The notes under the pieces: generated by a model
Databases searched by the model: none
Told to the model about the DNA's origin: nothing
What the model saw: the letters and a program-made list of their open reading frames with translations, nothing else
Source of the DNA: Pyrobaculum arsenaticum DSM 13514
GTDB taxonomy: Archaea; Thermoproteota; Thermoprotei; Thermoproteales; Thermoproteaceae
Direction of reading: 5' to 3'
Assembly: GCF_000016385.1 (NCBI RefSeq)
Contig: NC_009376.1
Location: 496,001-560,000 of the forward strand
Length of the DNA: 64,000 nucleotides
Shown: one piece after another, positions 1 through 8,155 of the stretch
Layout of the letters: each line of letters opens with the position of its first letter
Numbering within the stretch: position 1 is the stretch's first letter
Position numbers and translations under genes: made by a program

Positions 1-35
1 GATGTACCTATGTTTTTGAGTTATCTGGCTGGTAA

Positions 36-1466
36 ATGGGGAGGGAGGGGGGCGTTAAGGAGGTAAAGTCGCCTATAGACATGTCAATATTGGCGAAAGT
101 CGCTATGCCTAGCTCAGAGGAGGTGGAAGAGGTTGTAGCTACTGTGTATGTCAAGGGCAGATGGGCAGCACGGGATTTGCCGGGTGAGAGGAGGGTGAGA
201 ATCCTGCGGAGAGCCTCAGAACTTTTGGAGAAAAACGCAGAGCTGTTTGAAGAAGTCCTTGTCATAAATGCAGGCAAGACGCGGCCGCAAGCCAAGGGTG
301 AAGTAAAGGCCTCAATTGATAGGCTTAAGCTCGCTGATTTAGATTTAAAGAAGGTTTCGGGAGAGTATGTCCCGGGGGATTGGACTGAGGACACCTTAGA
401 AACGGAGGCTGTGGTGAGAAGAGAGCCGCTCGGCGTAGTTCTTGCAATAACGCCTTTCAACTACCCCCTTTTCGATGTGGTCAACAAGGTGGTATATTCC
501 TTCATATATGGGAATGCCGTATTGGTAAAGCCGGCTTCGGCTACTCCTCTCCCCGCCTTAATGTTTGCAAAGATCTTAATTGAGGCTGGCTACCCGCCTG
601 AGGCGCTAGGCGTATTGCCAATATCGGGGACAGAGGCAGAGAAATTGGTAGCTGATGATAGAATAGCAGCGGTTAGCTTCACCGGGAGTTATGAGTCGGG
701 GGAAAAAGTAGTGCGAGCAGGGGGCGTTAAACAATACATCCTTGAGCTGGGCGGCGGCGACCCAGCAATTGTTCTCAATGACGCAGATTTGGAGCTGGCT
801 GTGGATAGAATAGCTAGGGGGATATACAGCTATGCTGGCCAGCGGTGTGACGCGATAAAGCTGATTTTAGCAGAAGGCGATATTTATGAGAGCTTAAAAC
901 ACGGACTTGCGAAAAGGCTTAGGGAGGTAAAGGTGGGGGATCCAAGAGATCCGGAGGTTGAGATGGGCCCCTTAATATCCTCTGAGGCCGTTGAGGAGAT
1001 GTTCAATGCCATAGACGACGCTGTGAAAAAAGGCGGATCCGTAGTGGTAGGCGGCGAGAGGTTAGGGCCTAATTACGTCAAACCAACGCTGATTGAAGCG
1101 TCGGCTGATAAGGTAAGGGATATGGAGCTTTACAGAAGGGAGATATTTGCCCCCATAGCGCTGATAGTAAGGGTTAAGGACTTAGACGAGGCTGTGGAGC
1201 TGGCCAATGGAAGGCCTTTTGGCCTTGATGCCAGTATATTCGGGAAGGATATTACGACAATCCGTAAGGCTATTCGGCTACTTGAAGTAGGCGCTGTTTA
1301 TGTAAACGATATGCCTAGACATGGCATTGGATACTACCCATTCGGCGGCAGGAAGAAAAGCGGCGTATATAGAGAGGGGATAGGATATAGCGTAGAGGCA
1401 GTGACTGCATATAAGACGATAGTGTTCAACTATAGAGGCAGAGGCGTGTGGAGATACACCACATAA
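36..1466 (+). CDS. gapN: Non-phosphorylating glyceraldehyde-3-phosphate dehydrogenase (GAPN)
   Basis: Cytosolic aldehyde dehydrogenase superfamily enzyme that oxidises glyceraldehyde 3-phosphate directly to 3-phosphoglycerate, the glycolytic route used by Thermoproteales. The 476-residue length is normal for the family. The NAD(P)-binding start is seen at ITPFNYP (catalytic Asn about 142), the general-base Glu at LELGGGDPA (about 237) and the catalytic Cys in GQRCDAIKL (about 271). An in-frame stop lies immediately before the ATG at 36, so the start cannot be further upstream. It stands alone here. Another ALDH substrate is possible, but the GQRCDAIK active-site surroundings are those of archaeal GAPN. 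Confidence 0.88.
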   Translation: MGREGGVKEVKSPIDMSILAKVAMPSSEEVEEVVATVYVKGRWAARDLPGERRVRILRRASELLEKNAELFEEVLVINAGKTRPQAKGEVKASIDRLKLADLDLKKVSGEYVPGDWTEDTLETEAVVRREPLGVVLAITPFNYPLFDVVNKVVYSFIYGNAVLVKPASATPLPALMFAKILIEAGYPPEALGVLPISGTEAEKLVADDRIAAVSFTGSYESGEKVVRAGGVKQYILELGGGDPAIVLNDADLELAVDRIARGIYSYAGQRCDAIKLILAEGDIYESLKHGLAKRLREVKVGDPRDPEVEMGPLISSEAVEEMFNAIDDAVKKGGSVVVGGERLGPNYVKPTLIEASADKVRDMELYRREIFAPIALIVRVKDLDEAVELANGRPFGLDASIFGKDITTIRKAIRLLEVGAVYVNDMPRHGIGYYPFGGRKKSGVYREGIGYSVEAVTAYKTIVFNYRGRGVWRYTT

Positions 1467-1636
1467 CGCCTAGAGATTCTGGCAAGCCCATTCCGTCAAG
1501 CTACACATAACACTATCTTAGCTATAACCTATGACAGTTTTAAGTCTCTTGACACTACTTTTTATAGTAGGCAACGTAACTGCTAGGGCTTTATAGCCAA
1601 CTCCGCCGATGCCAAACGATTATTAGTGACGAGACT

Positions 1637-1645
1637 TAAATATAG
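1637..1645 (+). promoter_or_regulatory. TATA box for the PaREP1 gene at 1660
   Basis: The A/T-rich box TTAAATATA sits 15-23 nt before the GTG at 1660, the archaeal TATA spacing for a transcript that begins at or just before its start codon. The 190 bp upstream also carry two short inverted repeats, CTACT/AGTAG around 1553-1568 and GGCT/AGCC around 1585-1595, of unknown meaning. Confidence 0.5.
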
Positions 1646-1659
1646 GCAGTGTATAATTT

Positions 1660-2187
1660 GTGGATTTTCCCATATTAACAAAACCGTGGCGAGATCCGGC
1701 TCGATATAGAGAAGCAAGGCTTAAAGAAGCCGCATTAGAATGCAAGCTAGCGCTGGAGTTTCTGGAAGAAGGATTGTTGAGAACCGCTGCGGGAAAAGCA
1801 TTTCAATGCTGGAAGGCCTATTTGGCGGCAGTTGCTGTAGAAGCTAGAGATTTGTTAAAAAGCAGATTCCCCGGTGTAACCAAGATAAGAAAGGGGGAGG
1901 AAGTAGAAGAGGTAGAAGAGGTAGATGTCATGATTGCCGTGGTGCCGACTACGAGAATGGCTGAAATTGCCACTATGCTCTCTCGGAGGTTCGGCGACGA
2001 AGTAGTAAAGTACACAATGTTGGCACTAGAGTTGCATAGGTATCAATACAACGGCCCCGACCCCGAGGGGGTGATATCTAATATCCCCGACGACTTCACA
2101 GCGGCGAGGCTGATCTGCATCTTGGCAGGCGCCGTAGTCCACATGTCTGAAGACCTAAAGATGAGATACACACAGATCTGCGGCTAA
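1660..2187 (+). CDS. PaREP1 family protein (HEPN-like)
   Basis: This 175-residue all-helical protein belongs to the PaREP1/PaREP8 family that is multiplied in Pyrobaculum genomes. Diagnostic segments are KPWRDPARYREARLKEA near the N terminus, LRTAAGKAFQCWKAYLAAVA (about 42-61), and HRYQYNGPDPEGV (about 126-138). Structure-based work places such proteins near HEPN/MNT-type helical bundles, but no catalytic RxxxxH motif is obvious, so nuclease activity is not claimed. The start is the GTG at 1660, chosen for the TATA box at 1637-1645. An acidic GEEVEEVEEVD insertion lies around 78-88. A paralogue with the same core sits at 12215 and a more distant one at 11624. Confidence 0.8.
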   Translation: MDFPILTKPWRDPARYREARLKEAALECKLALEFLEEGLLRTAAGKAFQCWKAYLAAVAVEARDLLKSRFPGVTKIRKGEEVEEVEEVDVMIAVVPTTRMAEIATMLSRRFGDEVVKYTMLALELHRYQYNGPDPEGVISNIPDDFTAARLICILAGAVVHMSEDLKMRYTQICG

Positions 2188-2468
2188 TAGGCGCTACCAC
2201 AGCAGGGGCGTTTTTCCTCGCCAAACGAGAGAGTAGCACGCCTACCCCGTTGGAGGCGGCGTGATTTCTACGTCCACCACTTACCTCGCATGCGGCGCTT
2301 GTCGATCAGCTCGCTATCTGAACTAGCCCCCATTCTAGCCCACCAGCGCGACAAATAGACGCAACCTTGTCAACAGCGCATTGACCACTTGGCTAATAAG
2401 CGCCAGCTACCGCATAGGCGTGCCTAAGAAGATTAGAAGATTTATATTGGACTAAAGATCTTTTGTAC

Positions 2469-2723
2469 ATGAGTGAGAAAGAGGTAATCAAAGTGGAAGT
2501 CCCCAGGTGGCTGGCTGAAAGGCTTAGGAGGTACGCCGCGGAGAAGTACGGCCTGAGGCGGGGGGCTTTATCAAAGGCCGTCGTGGAGATCTTGGAGAGA
2601 GAACTCGGCGGTCCTCCGCCCAGCGCCGGGGGGCTAGATCGGCTCGTGGGTCTTGGCCTCTCCTCGCCGAGGAGGTGGAGCGGCGAGGATCTGGCTGAGG
2701 CGCTGAGGGATGTACCTGATTGA
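2469..2723 (+). CDS. VapB-like antitoxin
   Basis: Small basic-then-acidic protein of 84 residues directly before and overlapping a PIN-domain toxin. The N-terminal half, beginning MSEKEVIKVEVPRWLAERL, looks like a short DNA-binding antitoxin fold with a basic helix; the C-terminal part (SGEDLAEALRDVPD) would wrap the toxin. The ATG at 2469 lies 25 nt after a TATA box (TTTATATT, 2441-2448), which favours a leaderless start over the TTG six bases upstream. The stop overlaps the toxin start by 14 nt, typical of a co-translated toxin-antitoxin pair. Identification rests on context plus size. Confidence 0.7.
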   Translation: MSEKEVIKVEVPRWLAERLRRYAAEKYGLRRGALSKAVVEILERELGGPPPSAGGLDRLVGLGLSSPRRWSGEDLAEALRDVPD

Positions 2724-3108
2724 TGCCAACGTCTTCTTAGAGTTGCTTTACAGACGTCAGAGGTGGGCTGAGTCGTACCGCTTTTTGGAAAAGATCAAAT
2801 CGGGAGAGGTTAGGGGATACGTCTTGCAGTTCGCTGTGCATGGCGTATCGGCCATATTGGTTAAGCCGGAACTCGTGGAGATCTTCCTCAGCGAGATCGC
2901 CACCTGGCGCGGGCTGGAGATCGTGAGGAGCGACGTGGGGGACGAGATCGAGGCGGCGAGAGCCGCTACAAGAGTCGGCCTAGACTTCGATGATGGCCTG
3001 CACTATTACTATGCCAAGAAACTAGGCGTCCCCATCGTCAGCTTCGATAGGGATTTCGACAAAACGGATGTCAAGAGGTTAGAGCCCAGAGACGCGGTCA
3101 GCGATTAG
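2710..3108 (+). CDS. PIN-domain ribonuclease toxin, VapC family
   Basis: A 132-residue PIN domain. The first acidic residue is in MYLIDANVF (Asp5). The C-terminal acidic cluster is in GLDFDDGLHYYYAKKLGVP followed by SFDRDFD. These are the metal-binding positions of VapC-type endoribonucleases. It would be held inactive by the overlapping upstream antitoxin and act on cellular RNA when freed. The middle acidic residue is probably among E56-E65 of the helical region. PIN homology is clear; the RNA target is unknown. Confidence 0.82.
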   Translation: MYLIDANVFLELLYRRQRWAESYRFLEKIKSGEVRGYVLQFAVHGVSAILVKPELVEIFLSEIATWRGLEIVRSDVGDEIEAARAATRVGLDFDDGLHYYYAKKLGVPIVSFDRDFDKTDVKRLEPRDAVSD

Positions 3109-3134
3109 CGATGGCGCCGACTTAGCGCCACAGC

Positions 3135-3167
3135 AGACGGCGCGGGAGCGCGATCTTCGCGCCGTCT
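3135..3167. repeat. 10-bp perfect inverted repeat
   Basis: AGACGGCGCG at 3135-3144 is exactly repeated in reverse complement (CGCGCCGTCT) at 3158-3167 with a 13-nt loop, just after vapC. No T-run follows, so it is not a classic archaeal terminator. It may fold in the vapBC transcript 3' end. The rest of the 3109-3358 gap shows no gene; a TATA-like AAAATAAAT lies near 3258-3266 without an obvious product. Confidence 0.5.
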
Positions 3168-3358
3168 AGGACGAATTCTCAGCACGGATGCTATAACTCC
3201 GCTCATCAATGTCAGCGCCCCCTATACTCCCGTCCAAGGCGGTGTTTGCCCAAAGTAAAATAAATGCTAAGACCCCCGGCGCCGGCAGGTTCCCTGAGGC
3301 AATCGCCATGCGGGTACGGTTCGGCGGAATGTTTTAAATATTCACAACGTTGTTGTAC

Positions 3359-3448
3359 ATGCAGTGGGTTATTAGCAGAGCAGTTTCCCTTTGCACGTTT
3401 TGCTTCGCTTCTATATTCGTCCATACGTTACCAACATGGGCTACGTAA
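3359..3448 (+). CDS. Possible 29-residue hydrophobic ORF before fumarase
   Basis: An ATG at 3359 lies about 22-24 nt after the A/T box TTTTAAATATTC (about 3332-3343). It opens a 29-residue frame beginning MQWVISRAVSLCTFCFAS and ending inside the first codons of the fumarase gene. The peptide is hydrophobic with two Cys. The same transcript could simply be a second, longer fumarase mRNA, so translation is unproven. Confidence 0.2.
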   Translation: MQWVISRAVSLCTFCFASIFVHTLPTWAT

Positions 3449-4749
3449 CGAGAGCTAGACGGCTCTTCTTAGAAAGCGGCGAGAGATTCCGGCGCGATAT
3501 AGTATGGGCAATGGGGGTAGTGAAATTAGCCGCGGCGAGGGCAAACGCCGAATTTGGCTTGTTGAGCTGGGAGAAGGCGAATGCGATTATCTACGTGGCG
3601 AGGGAGCTCATGGAGGGGGTACACGACGGGCGCATCGTGGTCGATGTGTTCCAGACGGGCTCCGGCACGGGGCTCAACATGAACGTAAACGAGGTAATCG
3701 CGCGTAGGGCCTTCGAGAAATTCGGCATATCTCTCCACCCAAACGACGACGTGAACCTAGGCCAGTCGTCAAACGACGTGGTGCCGACCGCCATAAGGAT
3801 CGCGGTAATCAAGGCGTGGAGGGATAGGCTTAAGCCCGCGCTGGTTAAACTCGTGGAGCTTCTGGAAGCCAAAGCCGACGAGTTCAAGGCGGTGGTTAAG
3901 GCGGGGAGAACCCACCTCAGAGACGCGCTGCCCGTCACTCTGGGGCAGGAGCTATCCGGTTATCGCGACGCCTTTGCCAGGGATCTCAAGGCGTTGGAGG
4001 CGTTGGCAGAGTTCTTGAGAGAGGTGCCCATAGGCGGAACCGCCGTGGGGACAGGTGTCAACGCCCACCCGCTTTTTGGGCAGAAAGTCGTGGAGATCGT
4101 AAACGCCGAGACTGGGCTTGGGATCAAGCGGGGCAACCCATTCACCGGGATGAGACTCCTCACCGACCTCCTCATCTTCTCCGGCGGCTTGAGGGCGTTG
4201 GGCGTGGACATGCAACGGCTTTGTCAAGACCTAAGGCTTATGTTCTCCGGGCCCTACACGGGGCTCGGGGAGATAGATCTGCCGTCGCAAGCCGATGTGC
4301 CCGGATCCAGCGCCATGCCCGGCAAGGTCAACCCGGTCACGCTTGAGGCCGCGATGCAAGCCGCCGCGTACGTGCTGGGCCTAGACGAAGCCGTGAAGTG
4401 GGCCGCATCGCTTGGGGAATTCGAGCTGGCGATGGGAATACCTGTCATAGGCTGGGCTACTATAAGGGAGATGGAGATGTTAGCCGAGGCGGCGGGCAAG
4501 GTGGCAGAGCTGGCGATTTTAGATATGAGACCCAACGTGGACGTTATGAGGAACTACGCCGAGAGATCCGCCGCGTTGATAACCCTACTGGCGCCTATAA
4601 TTGGGTACGACAAGGCCAGGGAGCTGGCGGGGAGGCCTCTGAGAGAGGTGTTAAAAGAGGCGGGGCTGAGCGACGCCGAGATTGAGGATATTCTCAACCC
4701 CGTGAATTTAACTACGCCCGGCTTCAAGATAAAGAGCCGGCGCGGCTAA
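3436..4749 (+). CDS. fumC: Class II fumarate hydratase
   Basis: Fumarase/aspartase superfamily enzyme expected to hydrate fumarate to malate in the cytosolic citric acid cycle. Signatures are QTGSGTGLNMNVNEVI (about 73-88), the GRTH region (His about 160) and the superfamily loop GSSAMPGKVNP (about 290-300) with catalytic Ser. Its 437 residues are slightly short for bacterial FumC (about 460). The ATG at 3436 is chosen because a TATA box (CTATATTC near 3411-3418) stands about 24 nt before it; the frame is open further upstream without support. It converges with trxB, stops overlapping by 4 nt. Aspartase is the main alternative. Confidence 0.8.
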   Translation: MGYVTRARRLFLESGERFRRDIVWAMGVVKLAAARANAEFGLLSWEKANAIIYVARELMEGVHDGRIVVDVFQTGSGTGLNMNVNEVIARRAFEKFGISLHPNDDVNLGQSSNDVVPTAIRIAVIKAWRDRLKPALVKLVELLEAKADEFKAVVKAGRTHLRDALPVTLGQELSGYRDAFARDLKALEALAEFLREVPIGGTAVGTGVNAHPLFGQKVVEIVNAETGLGIKRGNPFTGMRLLTDLLIFSGGLRALGVDMQRLCQDLRLMFSGPYTGLGEIDLPSQADVPGSSAMPGKVNPVTLEAAMQAAAYVLGLDEAVKWAASLGEFELAMGIPVIGWATIREMEMLAEAAGKVAELAILDMRPNVDVMRNYAERSAALITLLAPIIGYDKARELAGRPLREVLKEAGLSDAEIEDILNPVNLTTPGFKIKSRRG

Positions 4750-5732
4750 GCGCTTCGCAACTTCAGGATGTAGTTGTAGGCAGAGTAAGCGGCGATAGCG
4801 CCGTGGGCGGCCGCAATCTGGATCTGCTTAAACCCTCTCGGCATGGCGGAGGTGCAGTCCCCAGCGGCGTATAGGCCGGGTATGTTGGTCTCCATGGCCT
4901 CGTTCACTTTGACGTATCCGTCTTCCGTCGTCTCCAAGCCTATCTTCTTGAAGAACTCCGCGGGGGGCTCCGCGCCTATCTCGACTAAGATGCCGTCTAT
5001 TTGCAAAACCCTTTTCTCGCCGGTCTTGACGTCTTCTATCACGGCCTCCCTCAGTGCATTGTCGCCCCTCAGCTCCTTAACGATGGTGTTCCACAAGATT
5101 TCAATCTTCCTATGCCTTAGGAGCTTCTGGTAGTGCGGCTGGGCCCTAAGCTTATCCCTCCTGTGTATCAGGTATATCTTGGAGGCGTACTCGGTGAGCA
5201 GCAGGGCGGCTTGGGCGGCCGCGTCGCCGCCTCCAACAACCGCCACGGCCTTGCCTCTGAAGAGGGGCGCGTCGCAAGGCGCGCAGTAGCTGACGCCCTT
5301 TGCGTTGAACATCTCCTCGCCCGGAACGCCTAGCCTCCTCCTGCGCTCCCCCACGGCGATAATCACAGTGGCGCTCCGGAAATCCCCGCTATCTCTAGTC
5401 CTCACCACAAAGCTGTTGTCCTCTCGGCGTATGTCCTCAACTACGTCCAGTAGTATTGGAACGCCGTATTTCCTGACATGGTCTTCAAACACCTTAGCCA
5501 ACTCAGGGCCTTGAATGCTTTGAAAACCCATGTAGTCCTCTATTAGCACAGCCTTTGTTAACTGGCCGCCAACTTCTTGTGTTATGACAAGCGTGCTTAG
5601 GCCAAAACGCGTTGCGTACATAGCGGCGGCTAGCCCCGCGGGGCCGCCCCCCACCACGACTGTATCTAAAAATCTGCCAAGTTTCTCAACAACATCTTCA
5701 GATAAGGTAATTCTCCTAACAAAGAGCTTCAC
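4746..5732 (-). CDS. trxB: Thioredoxin reductase (NAD(P)H-dependent)
   Basis: FAD-dependent pyridine nucleotide-disulfide oxidoreductase of 328 residues, the normal length. It has the FAD dinucleotide fold VVGGGPAG (about 27-34), the redox pair CAPC (Cys150 and Cys153), a second nucleotide fold VVGGGDAA followed by HRRDKLRA, which suggests NADPH binding, and the C-terminal AAGDCTSA FAD motif. It would keep thioredoxin or glutaredoxin-like proteins reduced in the cytosol. The GTG start at 5732 fits a TATA-like CTTTTAGTT box about 25 nt upstream. The N-terminal 20 residues before the FAD fold are longer than usual. Confidence 0.9.
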   Translation of the reverse strand: MKLFVRRITLSEDVVEKLGRFLDTVVVGGGPAGLAAAMYATRFGLSTLVITQEVGGQLTKAVLIEDYMGFQSIQGPELAKVFEDHVRKYGVPILLDVVEDIRREDNSFVVRTRDSGDFRSATVIIAVGERRRRLGVPGEEMFNAKGVSYCAPCDAPLFRGKAVAVVGGGDAAAQAALLLTEYASKIYLIHRRDKLRAQPHYQKLLRHRKIEILWNTIVKELRGDNALREAVIEDVKTGEKRVLQIDGILVEIGAEPPAEFFKKIGLETTEDGYVKVNEAMETNIPGLYAAGDCTSAMPRGFKQIQIAAAHGAIAAYSAYNYILKLRSA

Positions 5733-6133
5733 AGTATACTACACGTTATGAACTAAAAGCTTTGATAAGCCCCTCGCCGACGGAGGTGGAGTTGCCTCTA
5801 CAGAGTGAAGCCCTGCCCCCACGTCTGCCACCCCTATAAAACACAAGCCCAGAAGCTCATTTAACAGCGTTTCTTAAAAACGCCCTATTGCGCCACAGAA
5901 AACTTTGCATCTTTGTTGGAAAGCCCTTTCGCTAAGCCCCCGCTTGCCAATCATAAAATACCCAAACTTAAATCGGAGAGCAACCGTGACGTTTCCCGTA
6001 TGTTATATCGGAATTCTTCTGGCGAACAGAAATAGTACGCATAGCCCAAAAACGTGCCTTCGCTGGATTATTCTCCATTTAACAAAGATTCATGGCTTTT
6101 TACAGACAAGATTTAGAACTGTATAAAAAATAT
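5733..6133. other. Intergenic region, no gene seen
   Basis: About 400 bp between trxB and the Met-rich protein gene, both transcribed leftward. The right end holds the trxB promoter box and the left end an A/T-rich stretch (TATAAAAAATATTTAATG, 6121-6138) that would supply a T-run terminator for the Met-rich gene. A 73-codon plus-strand frame at 5905 has no promoter and no recognisable composition and was left out. Confidence 0.4.
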
Positions 6134-6847
6134 TTAATGTTCTAAAACTTCGCCTAAGTATTTGCCGTGCCAGCTGTGGAACCAAATGGCGCCGTTGTAG
6201 CCGTTGACGCTAAGCATCTGCATATCACTGCCTATTTTAAAGTGGAAGGTGTAGTAGCCGGGAAACACATACGCCTCTTCAATCTCAGCGCCTGGGAAGT
6301 ACTGAGCCAGCCACTTCTCGGCTATAGATCTGGCCTCTGCTTCTGAAATCCTCATCGGAGCCCCGTGCCACATCATGGATTGCGGCTCTGGGTGTGTGAA
6401 GCCGTTGGGGAATACTAGGATCTCGTATTGTGGCCTCCCGCCGACGCCGACAATTACGTAGTAGCCATTACTATACTTCTCTATAGAAATTACATCGTAC
6501 CCGGTACTTTGTTTTACATATTCTCTTATATTACTGTCATTTATGTATGCCGCGCCACCCCACCAGCCCATCATTGGGCAACCGCCCATCATGCCCATCG
6601 GCATGCCGCCCCGCCAGCCAGCCTCGCCTCTCCAGCTAGCCGGATAATTACCCATTCCCGATCCCATCATACTTCCCATTGGCATACCGCTTGCCGGTCC
6701 TCCCATCATGCCTCCCCAGCTATTACCCATTGTCCAGCCGTAAATGGGGCCTCCCCATATCGCTTGTGCGGCTACGACGATAGCTAATATAGTGGTTGTC
6801 ACACTTGTTATTACTGCCACCTTTAGTATTGTATTTTTGTTCTCCAT
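6134..6847 (-). CDS. Membrane-anchored Met/Gly-rich protein, probable copper binding
   Basis: A single N-terminal membrane segment (about residues 8-30) is followed by a Gly/Met-rich stretch with many Met-Gly and Met-Met pairs (about 40-95), a GGCPMMGWWGG element, then a folded C-terminal domain of about 130 residues resembling a PepSY-type fold. Met clusters and a lone Cys outside the membrane suit Cu(I) binding, consistent with CopA and DUF411 downstream. The ATG at 6847 is chosen because a perfect TATA (AGTATATACTT, 6868-6878) stands about 25 nt upstream; upstream TTG/GTG codons would fall before transcription starts. Function is inferred from composition and context. Confidence 0.7.
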   Translation of the reverse strand: MENKNTILKVAVITSVTTTILAIVVAAQAIWGGPIYGWTMGNSWGGMMGGPASGMPMGSMMGSGMGNYPASWRGEAGWRGGMPMGMMGGCPMMGWWGGAAYINDSNIREYVKQSTGYDVISIEKYSNGYYVIVGVGGRPQYEILVFPNGFTHPEPQSMMWHGAPMRISEAEARSIAEKWLAQYFPGAEIEEAYVFPGYYTFHFKIGSDMQMLSVNGYNGAIWFHSWHGKYLGEVLEH

Positions 6848-6936
6848 GACCCAATTTGAATTCACCAAAGTATATACTTCTCGTGAAACCCCAAGGCGGA
6901 ACTCACATCTTTAAGACATTAAATTCTTTAATTGCT

Positions 6937-7410
6937 ATGGTTTTCAATTTTGTGAGACTCGTCGTTTTAATAGCTATAGCAGTAACCGCGGCGTTTCTAC
7001 TAGATTATGTGCACGTTAGGGTTATGTGTCCCCTCTGCCCGTTCCCCTCGCCTATGTTACCTGTATTCGCCCTTCTCGTAATTCTCACAGCGGCCGTGTT
7101 CTACTTCTTCTTCACATTTAAACCTGTAAAGACGCAACCACAGGGGTTGCCCCTTGTGATATCTAATTTATTAAGAGAGCCAGAGCGCTCTATTTATATA
7201 AAAATATACGAGAAGGGGGGTGAGGCCTATCTTTCAGAGGTGGCGAAGGAACTAGGTCTTAGAAAGCTGAGGGCTTGGAGAGCGGCCCAGAGGTTGGCGG
7301 AGAAAAATCTCGTGGTTTTGGAAAAGAAGTCGGGTAGGCTAGTGGTGAGGCTGAGACCCCTTGAAGAGCTGTCTATACAGCCAATACACCGCCAGAATTA
7401 TAAACAATAA
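6937..7410 (+). CDS. Membrane-anchored winged-helix regulator with external CxxC
   Basis: 157 residues. Two membrane helices (about 5-24 and 41-61) flank a short loop containing CPLCPFP (Cys31, Cys34), and a cytoplasmic winged-helix domain (about 75-150) follows with helices AYLSEVAKELGLRKLRAWRA. The layout suggests a one-component sensor in which metal or redox state at the outer Cys pair controls DNA binding inside. The ATG at 6937 follows a TTTAAG box at 6910-6915 by about 25 nt. It is divergent from the Met-rich gene and overlaps the 3' end of the small Cys/Trp gene on the other strand by 72 nt. The ligand is inference. Confidence 0.7.
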   Translation: MVFNFVRLVVLIAIAVTAAFLLDYVHVRVMCPLCPFPSPMLPVFALLVILTAAVFYFFFTFKPVKTQPQGLPLVISNLLREPERSIYIKIYEKGGEAYLSEVAKELGLRKLRAWRAAQRLAEKNLVVLEKKSGRLVVRLRPLEELSIQPIHRQNYKQ

Positions 7411-7563
7411 AAACAAGCCGAATAGCACAAAGCCAAAGATCATCCAAAGTAAGCCCCACCAGCCCATAGGCCCCCACCAGCCGCCCCACCACCCGCCGCA
7501 CATCGGACATTGGGCAAACGCAAATAGCGCCACTACTAATAGCGCAAGCATCGGCTTTACCAT
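7339..7563 (-). CDS. Small Cys/Trp/Gly-rich membrane protein
   Basis: A 74-residue protein with a signal-like N terminus (MVKPMLALLVVALFAFAQ), a CPMCGG motif (Cys19, Cys22), several WWG repeats, then one long membrane helix (about 38-63) and a short His-ended tail. A strong TATA (CATATATAG, about 7583-7592) lies 20-29 nt before the ATG, which argues that this is a real leaderless gene despite its 72-nt antisense overlap with the regulator gene. The CPMC pair mirrors the CPLC of the regulator and the GGCPMM of the Met-rich protein, so a shared copper role is plausible. No family recognised. Confidence 0.7.
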   Translation of the reverse strand: MVKPMLALLVVALFAFAQCPMCGGWWGGWWGPMGWWGLLWMIFGFVLFGLFLLFIILAVYWLYRQLFKGSQPHH

Positions 7564-7681
7564 AAGGCGAATGTTGCCGTAGGGCTATATATGTTTGCTG
7601 AATAAGTCGCCCGTTGATGTTTCACTGATTTGAAAAGATGGTTTCACGCCACCTAAAAATGCGAGTAAAAACTAACGATAT

Positions 7682-8155
7682 ATGACACGCAAAGGCCTGG
7701 CCCGATACACCTACTTGATAGCAATAGCCTTTACCTTGCTGATACTCTTCGGAATATGGACCCTACTGGAGAGTTCGAAGAGCTCAAAACAACTTGCAAC
7801 CAAGGCCGTGTTCTTCTCCTCCCCGCCGTGCGGCTGTTGTGATACCTATCTGCCTAAGTTGCGATCTATCATAACTGTGGAGGTGAAGTCGCTTCCTCCA
7901 GATGAGCTGTTAGGCGTTAAGAAAAACTTGGGAATACCAGAAAACTTACAATCGTGCCACACCGTCGTTATCAACGGCAAATACGTAGAGGGCCACGTCC
8001 CCATATCGGCTGTGAAGAGGCTTATAAACGGCGGCTTTGGAGAGGGCGTTGTAGGCTTAGCTCTGCCCCATAGGGAGACCGATGCGAAAACGTGGGAAGG
8101 CCCAGGGTATTACATAATTTTTAAAAACGGCACTATATGGCGCGTATATTCCTAA
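7682..8155 (+). CDS. DUF411 family membrane-anchored protein
   Basis: 157 residues with an N-terminal anchor (about 9-29) and an extracytoplasmic DUF411 domain: PPCGCC (Cys50, 52, 53), LQSCHTVV (Cys92-His93), EGHVP (His105) and VGLALPH. DUF411 proteins occur with copper and cytochrome-oxidase genes and are thought to bind metal in a thioredoxin-like fold. A TATA-like CTAAAAATG about 25 nt upstream supports the ATG at 7682. It is followed, with an 18-nt overlap, by a decayed redox-membrane gene and then copA, so the three probably formed a copper operon. Confidence 0.8.
   Translation: MTRKGLARYTYLIAIAFTLLILFGIWTLLESSKSSKQLATKAVFFSSPPCGCCDTYLPKLRSIITVEVKSLPPDELLGVKKNLGIPENLQSCHTVVINGKYVEGHVPISAVKRLINGGFGEGVVGLALPHRETDAKTWEGPGYYIIFKNGTIWRVYS

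Noticed and set aside
2188..2468. C/D box small RNA around GTGATTTC...CTGA (2260-2322)
   Set aside because: The C box is poor, no convincing C'/D' pair is present, and no promoter is seen.
5905..6126. 73-codon plus-strand frame between trxB and the Met-rich gene
   Set aside because: No TATA box at the proper distance, low-complexity basic composition and no recognisable motif.
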